64,000 nt of DNA from Hygrophila difformis (taxonomy: Eukaryota; Streptophyta; Magnoliopsida; Lamiales; Acanthaceae), in contig JAOANR010000014.1 of assembly GCA_030278955.1 (NCBI GenBank), forward strand, positions 38,391,453-38,455,452, read 5' to 3'. This document shows positions 55,301-64,000 of the stretch, in pieces (within the stretch, counting starts at the first letter, position 1; each line of letters starts with the position of its first letter). The translations under genes were made by a program, and so were the position numbers. The notes below the pieces were generated by a model. The model worked only from the letters and a program-made list of their open reading frames with translations. It had not been told where the DNA came from and searched no databases.

Positions 55301-56655
55301 CTAGTTAGTTTCAAGCGTTGTTCATTATTTTGGAGAAAAGACCATGTATTAATTAAGTTGTTTTAGTTATTTGATAAATGATATATGGTTGGTATGTCAA
55401 ATTGAGTATTGGAATGAACTTTAGTTGAGGATATTTGGATTTATAAGTTAAATGAATTTTTGCTAGTAATTCTTGAATATCTAAGTTGGAGTACTTTGAA
55501 GATAGTGTTGTTGTTCGGGGAATACATGGACTTGGGAATTACGTTAAAAGGAGATTGGAAGATAGCATATTATGGTATTGAATGAGGGGACTCGCACAAA
55601 TTTGTATTCGTGATATTATAGGGATATACGGGACACGTATATCGTCTATGTAATGACTGCCATTATGTGAGGCGTGGCAAACCTCAGTCTTGTGTGCACA
55701 TGTGTGTGGAGATTTCTTCCCGTATTTGTGTTCTGACCATGACGGGATATTCAGCTGATATCCCGGGTCTGTGTGTTGTGTGAGTTGCACGTTTCGGCAA
55801 TTGGGCGTGTACCCTGTGCCATGACCCGCTAGCCGCCGCGTCAGTGTAGACAATCCGGCTCCCTCACTTGTGTTATTGGCCCTGCGTAGGCCGTTCGTCC
55901 GCGGCGAGGCGATGTTGACGGGCAGTTCATTGTGTATGGGAGAGGGTGGTGTCCTCTCGCCAATGATGACTGTTGACCATGGTTATTAGGAAACACGTTA
56001 GACATTATTATTTGTTGCATTTTGGGTAGATAGACATTATAGGTTATTGCATTTCATTCATCTTTCATCTCATCTTTTATTGCAGTGTATGACGTGGTTG
56101 AAGCACCGGTATGGGACGGTGTGATGTTTAAATTCCATATTTAATTTATGTTATTATTATATATTTGTATTTATAAATATGTCGTTTAATTTTCGTACTG
56201 TCTAATCTACTTATTACTGCTATTACCTTGACAGTATGTTGTACTGACACCTTGTTGTTGTCCGTTTTATAGATCCTCATACGGATGGCGCAGAACATGT
56301 TGATGGAGTTACGAGTTGAGGGGACTAGATAGGTTGCATTCCTATGTATTTATCTTACTCGAATATATGGTTATATGCTTTGGTCTGATTTTTGTGCTGA
56401 GAATATTTCATATTTATAGTTGTGATCGGTGAACCCTTCGGATTGATTATTGTTAAAGTCTATTAATTGAGGCTTATGAGCATGTTAATAGATTGTTACA
56501 GGGCTTGTTTGATTCCTGAGAATATTTTATTTTATTTTTGTATTGAGTTACTACTTCGCTTCATATTAGTTGTCTAAGCTGAGTGATCGACAATTTAGAA
56601 CAGTTAATACGGCGGTGACGTCACGAAAATGGTTTTAAATTTTCTGGGCGTTACA
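55300..56655 (+). mobile_element. 5' LTR (3' part seen) of LARD-like element G
   Basis: The blocks GAGGCGTGGCAAACCTC, CCCTGTGCCATGACCCGCTAG, GGCTCCCTCACxTG and GGGAGAGGGTGGTGTCCTC match, in opposite orientation, the LTR of element A (6100-6560). It ends ...GGGCGTTACA at 56655, just before a PBS. The left boundary is uncertain; the TGTAAC start was not found. Confidence 0.7.
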
Positions 56656-59635
56656 GAGTGGTATCAGAGCGGTTTTCTCTATTATGCGCTTAAAATTTGA
56701 TAAAAGCATGTGGTGAGGTGTGCGAGGATTGCATACAGGATAAGTTTGCATGTCATATGCTAGTTAGATTTATTTTTATTTTTATTTTTATTTTATGACT
56801 TTTGTGAAATATACTGCCCACCTTGAGAATTCAAGCCATGGTTTGCAAGATAACCGTGGGAGGATAACAAGGATATCCTAAGGGATCTATATTCTAATTC
56901 AATTGGCAACTTATTTAAAAGTTGTCAAGTAATTATTTTATTGTTAATTATTATATTTTATTGTGTACTTTACTAACTTGTCATGTTATGACAATATATG
57001 GAACATATAGTTTTGGAAAATTGCAGGTACCGGAAATTGGAATGGCTTGAGTGGGAAATCTAGTAAGGAAGCACAACAGGCGGCGAAGTGTGGATCCATG
57101 ATCATTGACAATCTCTACTGTGGGCCTCGTAGCTTATTTGGAGCTGACCAGAACATGCAAATTCCATGCCACACAGATAAATGAGGGTGACCCATTGCCA
57201 ACAGATGATCAGAACATCAGAGCATAATGTCTTAGACAACTTCAAACCTGAAGATGGCACAAGGAGCTCATTCGAGTGTATATACTGAAGGGACTTTTAT
57301 GAACATTAATTCTGGGACTGTCGAGTAAGGTGCAAGGATTACTTGAAGGTATTGATACGAGTTAATGTCAAAGGACGCGATGCTCATAACAATGGTGTGT
57401 TTTTATCGGTTAAGTTTAATCCTGGATTTTTTTTTTATTTTCTTGTTTATGAGAAAATGAATTCCTTTATTATTCTTCTTTGTTTATTCTGAAGATTCTA
57501 CTGTGTATGTTTCAGTACCAGTTCCTTTTCTCTGAGTTAAGCTTTTCTTTTGTGACTTGTACTGTCCAAGGTTGTTAAGATCGGGATCCTATATAGGATC
57601 GTTTTTGTCTTTGCAAGATCGGGATCGTAGGATCGAATCGGGATCCTAAGATCCTATGAAATTATTATTTATATTTTTAAATTAATGCTTTTTAATTATA
57701 TCACTAAAATGGTGACAGTTATAATTGAAAATATCTATTTTAAATCCATTTTGAACCAGAATTTGATAGTTAATAGCATGCTTATTCATTATACAATGGA
57801 AGTTAAGCACGAACACATAACTCAACCATTATGGGTTCAACATTGCAAAGATATATTAAACAAAATTGACAAAAAAATAGCATAACCAAAATCATAAAGA
57901 GATAGAAACAATAAGTAATTTTGCTCCCGAAAAAAAAAACCCATAAAGGTTAGGATCGGATCGCATAGCGATCCTACAATCCTAACCCGATCCTAACACG
58001 ATCCTAACGAATTTTCAATCCTAAGGCGATCCGGATCGTTTTTTATGGCTAGGATCGTAGGATCGTGCAATCCTACGATCAGGATCGCGATTTTAACAAC
58101 CCTTGTACTGTCCAATCACTCATGAGGCCATTAGAATGGTTCTCATTGATATTCTGTCAGCATTGATATTTTTCCAACATTTCAATATTTTAAATAGTTC
58201 GAATTACCTATCATCTACACTTATATGTAACTGTATTTATTTAAATTTTCCAAACTTTTCTACCGTTCTCCAAAATTATTTGATAACATTTTCATTGACT
58301 TCCTCACATCTTGCGGAAGTCCCTTCACTACCAGTTTGAGTCAGCTCTTCTTTTTTGTTTATCATTCTTCATTCTCAAATTCTGCTATGTTTTAACTCTA
58401 TCGGAATTATAGTCGTCATTTATGTGAATTTCTACTAGCTTATCCTCCTTGCAATAATTTAAAGTCTTTATTAGCTCAGCATGATTTCTTCAGCTTAGTC
58501 TGAGTCATCTCATTCCTTTATCACTTATTTATTTGTATTTATTCTGTCATAGAATGACACCGTCTCATGTCTTCCGCGAACAACGGTTTTTAGTTGTTTC
58601 GCACTTCTTTCCACTTGTATCGGAAGATTTTGGATCCCGATATAATTCTGAATTTACCATACTCTTGGAAATTTGATTTTACTTTCTACATTGTGTTGTA
58701 GAATTGTTTGTTTCTTCGTAATACAAGTTTACCCCAAGGCGAGAATTCATGAGAAGCCGTTGAGATAACACTGCTCTTTGGGCAATTGACATTGGGAATA
58801 CGAATAAAAACCTCAAACAGCGCGAAGCTAGAGCAACTGATTGAAGATGCAAATGGACTATCCGAAATAAAATTAAGTCCCAACACAATTGAAACAAATT
58901 CTCCAGGAATAATTAACCGTTTCAACAGTTAAGAATTGTGCAAGATATCCTCAGAATTAAGTGGAGTCTGGCAATGCTAGCCTGACTAACGTTACGACCC
59001 GTAGATTGAGGTGGCTCCCAGGATAAAGTTCACTGGAGTGCGGATCGGTTAGCATGGAAATTTAGTGAATTGTACTAAATTTCCAACGTTCCAATGAGAG
59101 AACACAAGACTGACAAGAGAATTATGTGATGAGGTACGATGAAACACAGAGCTTCAAGCCAGCATAATAATTGCATCTCAGAAATCCTGATGCAAGGTGT
59201 AAAAAGGTGTGAGAAGAAACGTGAAAAGAGCTTGAGACTCTCAGGTTACGAACAGATGGTGAGCTCATTTAAAGACAACATGTAATTGATCTATCGAAAC
59301 TCGATGGAGATCTAGAGAAAAAGTCTACCGCTTGAGATGGAATGCCGGATTTAATCTGGATTTTAATGGCTGGATACGAGTTTGTGTATTGGGTTCCATC
59401 ATAAATGGGAGAAACATCTAATGATGTTAGATTTCTTTTACAATAGCCAACAACGTTCGAGTGTCAGTTTGGCATCACCTAAGAACTAATTGGAAAGAAC
59501 TAATTGGAAAGAGTAGAGAATCCTTCACGGCTTCACCAATAGAGATAACCTATTAATCCATATCCTCATCTCACCTCATAGGAATTGGGAGAAACACATA
59601 GGAATGCAGCTTATCTAGTCCGCTCAACCAATAGA
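56656..59635 (+). mobile_element. Interior of LARD-like element G
   Basis: Begins with PBS TGGTATCAGAGC (56659-56670). Blocks such as AAGGATATCCTAAGGGATCTAT, AACTTxTTTAxAAGTTGTCA and AAGAGCTTGAGACTC recur in the interior of element A (reverse orientation; near 5120-5180 and 3570-3590). No gag or pol frame. A MITE sits at 57568-58104. Confidence 0.8.
57568..58104. mobile_element. Mutator-type MITE
   Basis: 537 bp, ends AAGGTTGTTAAGATCG and (reverse complement) AAGGGTTGTTAAAATCG, flanked by the 9-bp TSD GTACTGTCC (57559-57567, 58105-58113). Both subterminal zones are packed with GGATCCTA/TAGGATCG boxes facing each other; the centre is A/T-rich. Confidence 0.92.
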
Positions 59636-60245
59636 TTTCTTTCATCTCATCTTTTATTGTAGTGTATGACGTGGTTGAAGCACCGGTATGGGACGGTGTG
59701 ATGTTTAAATTCCGTATTTAATTTATGTTATTATTATATATTTGTATTTATAAATATGTCGTTTAATTTCGGTACTGTCTAATCTACTTATTACTGCTAT
59801 TACCTCGACAGTATGTTGTACTGACACCTTGTTGTTGTCTGTTTTATAGATCTTCATACGGATGGCGCAGACATGTTGATGGGGTTACGGGTTGAGCGGA
59901 CTAGATAAGCTGCATTCCTATGTGTTTATCTTATTCGAATATATGGTATATGCTTTGGTTTGATTTTTGTGTTGAGTATATTTCTTATTTACAGTTGTGA
60001 TCGGTGAACCCTTCGGATTGATTATTGTTAAAGTCTATTAATTGAGGCTTATGAGCATGTTAATAGATTGTTATAGGGCTTGTCGCCCGGATATGCTATG
60101 TTGATTCCTAAGAATATTTTATTTTGTTTTTATATTGAGTTACTACCCCGCTTCGTATTAGCTGTCTAAGTTGAGTGATCGACAATTTAAAACAGTTAAT
60201 ACGGCGGTGACGTCACAAAAATGTTTTAAATTTTCGGGCCTTACA
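59636..60245 (+). mobile_element. 3' LTR of element G, 5'-truncated
   Basis: Matches 56061-56655 (TGACGTGGTTGAAGCACCGG, GTATGGGACGGTGTGATG) and ends ...GGGCCTTACA at 60245. The purine tract and the first part of U3 are deleted; the junction is near 59636. Confidence 0.85.
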
Positions 60246-60247
60246 CC

Positions 60248-60630
60248 CGCCGCCGTTGATTCTCCCGTTGGCTTCGCCGCCTGGGCTGCCTTGTACCCAG
60301 GTACCCATCATTGTTTGATTTTGCTTCCTCACCTGTTTACATTATTGTCCGTTGGATTAAATGTTCCATTGCTAATCCTTTGGGTCGGGTTTCACCCGCT
60401 TTCTTCATCTTTTTTCCTCCTTTTGACATTCGTTCCGAGCTCCGCTCGATTTGCAAATCCTCGTTCGCTCATCCCTTCGCAAATCAGAAGCGCCGCCGCT
60501 TCCTCGCTGCCTCTGCGACCGCCGCCTTACCGTCGATGTCTCAATTGCAAATCGATTGCCTGCCCTGCTCGTCCGCCGCCGTTGATTCTCATGTTGCCTT
60601 CGCCTCCGCCGCCTGGGCCGCCTTGTACCC
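60248..60630 (+). repeat. Direct duplication flanking 60.25-60.63 kb
   Basis: GCCGCCGTTGATTCTC...GCCTTGTACCC occurs at 60248-60298 and at 60575-60630, the second with an extra TCCGCC. The first copy abuts the end of element G. ORFs of 126 and 165 codons across this GC-rich part are unsupported. Confidence 0.65.
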
Positions 60631-60639
60631 TGTTTCGTT

Positions 60640-63228
60640 TTGGTGTTCTTCGACTATTTACTTTTTAATGGTGCAATCTACACTTTTTTGAACTCCTGAG
60701 TTGGTGTAGCTAATTTTTTGGCTCGCAGCCCTCGGAAAATCGGTGATCTCTCTTCTTAGCCCGACGCACGCAACCCCTTCAGAACTCCAAGCCTTCGACG
60801 ATGGATCTGGGTAATCTCAGTGTCTTGTTGCTTTTCCTTTCATGGTACTCGCATACTACTTGGGGATTTTAATGAAAACCGTACTGTCCACTTGGCAACG
60901 CGAATGGTGCATTTTTCTTTTAATCTTTTTGACATCTATTGCTTTTATTGTTCAATGCTTTGAAGTGGTTTAGGGACAGTGAAGCATGAAAAGGTAGAAG
61001 AAACTTTAGTAATGTTATTTTAGTACATTTTAAATTAGGTCGGGCTTCACCCAAGTTATCCATCTATTTCTATTTGAATCTTTCGAGTTGAAGGTTATTT
61101 TCTTGAAATCCGAATTTTGTCTAATTTTGGTTTGGTCCCATGATTTCTGATGCTGATTGCTTCTCCTCTTTATATTCCTAGAAAATGCACCTTGTTTTTT
61201 TTAATACAAAGGTTCCTCTTGAGGATTGTAATATAATTGGTTCTTTCAGAGTATATTGCCGTTATGTATGCGTGAAGTCTGGGTGATAACAGCTTCCTTC
61301 GCATTATTTAATGCTACTGCTTCTCATTACAAAGAGGGATTAGTGCCAACAGATGTTGACAAGGAGTTTTTATCGTGTTCAAGGGGAGCTGTATACTTTA
61401 TGTCGGATTAAGGTAGTATTCTTTATATGATCAGTTTGTCGTGCAACTTTGATCTGATCAGTATGCCATATGAATGATGTTATCCTCTTCCGGTTTTGAT
61501 AGATTGTCATGAAACGTGGATAGCTCCTAGACCTTTTTTGACATCCCATTATAGTTTCTGGGATTTTAGTATAGTAGACAAGTATTATTGCTCTTTATCA
61601 TCAGCTTACTATCCCTTTGACATGATGTATGTCATGGTTATGGCAGTTTATGCGGTTAGGTTACTTAATTGGCTATGGATCAGATATAGGAAGGAGTCCT
61701 GTCAGCAGTTATTTATCAATTTTGCTGCACTCCTCCATCTTAACTTCCTGTGTCCCTTTCCGAAAGAGTACCTTGAAACTTTTGGTATTATTTTGTTAAA
61801 TGCTCTTTCTTAATTGTATTATTATATAAATTATCTATTTTTTATTGCTGAGGGATCCAAAATAACGAATGCCAGGAGGAGTGAAATAATAGTTGTAATA
61901 TATTTCCGTTTTCTGAGCTTTTTGTGCAATAGTATAACCCTTTCTCTTGGTGCAGTGTTTCACTAAGCATGCTGCCATGGCCTAAACCAGCAGTCTGGCC
62001 ATCACTTCCACCCGATGCTTCATCTGAGGTGCTTTCAAAAGAAAAGGTGACTTCTAAGTTGGATAGCATTGTAATGAATGGCTCAAACAGAATATTACAT
62101 TTCAACCTTTTTGTTGAGTTCTGTTTCTTTTGGTTGGTTCCTTATAAATGACTCACATACAATTTGTGTAAAAAATTATGTTGGTGAACTTGTGGCAAAA
62201 AGTTCAAAATTAGGTCACTTGGTTATGGTTTAAGTGCAAAAACTTCACCTTGTTACGGTTTCTTATAAATTCCTAATTCATATGCCTTTTGATGTGAATA
62301 TCTTTGCCGCCTCCTAATTATGAAATGTTGCTTGTTCTAATTGCAGAGTTTTCTTGTTGGGCTGATTATGTTTGTTCAGGTTTCCCTCTACATGGTGTTA
62401 TTTGTTTTTGGTTCTTTCTTACACTGTGGGGATTAATGTGTTTTAACTTGTGATTCACTTCATGTTCAACAACCTCAGGGACACATATGGCGAACCGGGT
62501 TTCAAAGAAAGGAGATACAAGGTGTTGTTTATGATTCACTTCAGGACTCATTTCTTTTTCTTTTTGTGGAAAAAAGTTTTCAGTATCAATTGCCTTGGTT
62601 AAAGAATTAAGATTATTCATCTTCACTTTCACTTTAGGTAACATATATTCCGGTGGAAGCCGATTACCACAATGGCTTTTGTTTGGCAATACTAACCATG
62701 GTGATCTCAGGGAGTATTTGTCTGGATTTTTCGATACAACTGTGGGGTAAGTTTCTTTCGTCTCCAATAAATGCCTTCCGAACCTGACCTTGTAAATGAA
62801 TGAGTGAGATGAAAGAACTATGCATAAAATAAAGAACTACGTCATTATAGCCTTTTATTATAGTTGAGGACTAGATTGTATCATCGGGAAGGTGAAATAC
62901 TCCTATAATATTATTGCCTTACTGGAGGAATGTAAAAAAAACATTTGAAGTTAATTTTACCTAACCTTGGTAGCTTTCTTATTGTAGACAAGGAAATTAG
63001 TTTCTAATCATGATTTCAGTGGTTAAGAGTAATAGTTGTTACCATTAATATTTAGCAGCTCTTGAAGTTTTTGGTGATTCATTTATGTTGATCTCAACCA
63101 AGCATTATGGACATTTGATCAGTTTTTAAATGTTACTCCTATATTGCTAGGTAATCCTTGCCTACTTTATATTTTCCTTCTGTATATGTAAATGATAAAT
63201 TTATTAGCATGCGGACGAATGCTTGCAG
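60640..63228 (+). other. Exon-like pieces upstream of LCYE, unassigned
   Basis: Open stretches with possible splice borders: ATGGATCTGG|GTAATC at 60801; 61955-62046 (LPWPKPAVWPSLPPDASSEV, followed by GTGACT); 62636-62748 (after [25 protein letters not shown], ending GGG|GTAAGT). I recognise no family. Typical LCYE N-terminal exons (plastid transit peptide) are not evident, so these may belong to another broken gene. Confidence 0.3.
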
Positions 63229-64000
63229 TTGCCAAGAATACTATTGACTGGAGACAACACATTGGATCGGGTTGTAATTGGTTGCGGACATGCGGGGCTA
63301 GCTCTTGCTGCTGAGTCAGGTAAGCTAGGTTTGAATGTAGGGTTGATTGGCCCTGATCTTCCTTTCACAAATAATTATGGTGTGTGGGAGGATGAGTTCA
63401 AAGGGACTCATCTTGATTAATTCCTTTTATTCATTCGACTGATATTTAGCAATTTTATTATGCATAATCACAGAACTTCAAGTACTGGCTATGAAGTATG
63501 ATTTTCTTATTACCTTCTCGGTGATCCCCTGTCACGAAACTTGTTAAAATCTTGAAAGTATAGTTCATCTGTTGTTTCTCTTGAACATTGCTGGCATAAG
63601 CATTTTTAATTCTTTCTTCACGTTCTGAATAAGGCATTGCCAAGAAATAAGAAGCTATGTGTAGGCAAGGATAAGCTGCTCAGTTAGAGAATAAAGGAGG
63701 AAGAGAGATATTATTATACCAGTAATTTTTTTCACTACTGATTTAATGTCAAATAGGTCTAGACGAGTGATAATTGAAGCAATTATTAAATTGTCCCTTG
63801 AATGGTTCAGATTTCGTATTTTTTCCTTTCTTTTTTGGAATTGGAACAAATTGGACAATTGAACCACACTCTTAATTCTCAAGTGTGTGACCTTTGTTTC
63901 TATTCAGATCTAGGACTTGAACGCTGCATTGAGCATGTCTGGAGGGATACCATTGTATCTTTGGATGAAGACGACCCTATTTTTGTTGGCCGTGCATATG
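63229..64000 (+). pseudogene. LCYE: Lycopene epsilon-cyclase, two exons, truncated by window
   Basis: LCYE closes an epsilon ring on lycopene in plastids, the branch point to lutein. Exon 63229-63403 encodes LDRVVIGCGHAGLALAAESG, LNVGLIGPDLPFTNNYGVWE and DEFK: the dinucleotide (FAD/NAD) binding fold and the conserved following stretch. Exon 63908-64000+ encodes LGLERCIEHVWRDTIVSL and DDPIFVGRAY. Odd points: the usual GxGPAG is GCGHAG, and the donor after GAGTTCAAAG is GG and not GT, so the intron (acceptor TTCAG at 63903-63907) may not be removed; unspliced reading meets TAA at 63418. It could be a pseudogene or a base error. The rest of the gene lies beyond the window. Confidence 0.8.

Noticed and set aside
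60171..60691. 165- and 126-codon ORFs
   Set aside because: The first starts within the truncated LTR of element G and both cross a local GC-rich duplication; no domain.
61496..61813. 105-codon ORF as a membrane protein gene
   Set aside because: A/T-rich, hydrophobic by composition, no homology recognised and no supporting splice or promoter context.

Overview
The window is nuclear DNA of a flowering plant, most likely a eudicot; the species cannot be named from the sequence. The evidence is intron-containing fragments of plant genes (DMC1, a QUA-type methyltransferase, an ALA-type P4-ATPase, DRP3, lycopene epsilon-cyclase), LTR elements primed by initiator tRNA-Met, and caulimovirid sequence. 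No gene is seen complete and intact. About three quarters of the window is transposable-element DNA, much of it nested, with clean target-site duplications (TSDs) that give the order of events.

Layout. 1-8235: a young LARD-like LTR element on the minus strand (2.86-kb LTRs, 3.7-kb non-coding interior, left LTR cut by the window edge). 8236-8565: starts of two other LTRs. 8566-9460: DMC1 pseudogene piece. 9461-15661: copy 1 of a caulimovirid genome with terminal inverted repeats and a 9-bp TSD, carrying a large deletion, a CACTA MITE and a 3-kb solo LTR. 15752-21687: an LTR element with 2.6-kb LTRs and only a 764-bp interior. 21693-25300: copia gag scrap and a G/C-box repeat element split by a 2.7-kb solo LTR. 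25775-47855: a methyltransferase pseudogene split by about 20 kb of insertions: an LTR element with 3.74-kb LTRs and a 775-bp interior (27070-35329), a poly(A) retroposon containing a solo LTR (35389-38411), copy 2 of the inverted-repeat caulimovirid (39096-46176), a MITE and a LINE end. 49016-49220: a tRNA-derived SINE. 49847-54564: pseudogene pieces of a P4-ATPase and of DRP3. About 55300-60245: a second LARD-like element, plus strand, holding a Mutator-type MITE. 60246-64000: unassigned exon-like sequence, then the start of a lycopene epsilon-cyclase gene or pseudogene.

Most notable points. (1) Both caulimovirid copies end at the same place, in about 150-bp inverted repeats, and each has its own perfect 9-bp TSD (ATTAAGTTT; TTTTTTATA). 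Caulimovirids have no integrase, so this looks like mobilisation as a Mutator-type element. If the genome is circularised, the two repeats fall in the leader between a 35S-like promoter and the primer-binding site, so they may be the arms of the leader hairpin. (2) The LTRs carry tandem arrays of small hairpins, different in sequence in each family. One array mimics the tRNA T-arm (loop TTCGATT, about 24 copies) and its outer stem changes in a compensatory way. (3) LTR starts and polypurine tracts occur two or three times in series in the small-interior elements, as if the U3 end had been moved stepwise outward.

The caulimovirid genes (VAP-like, coat, movement, protease-RT-RNase H, 3' ORF) are joined by ATGA stop-start overlaps, a polycistronic layout, but frameshifts and deletions break them; both copies are relics.
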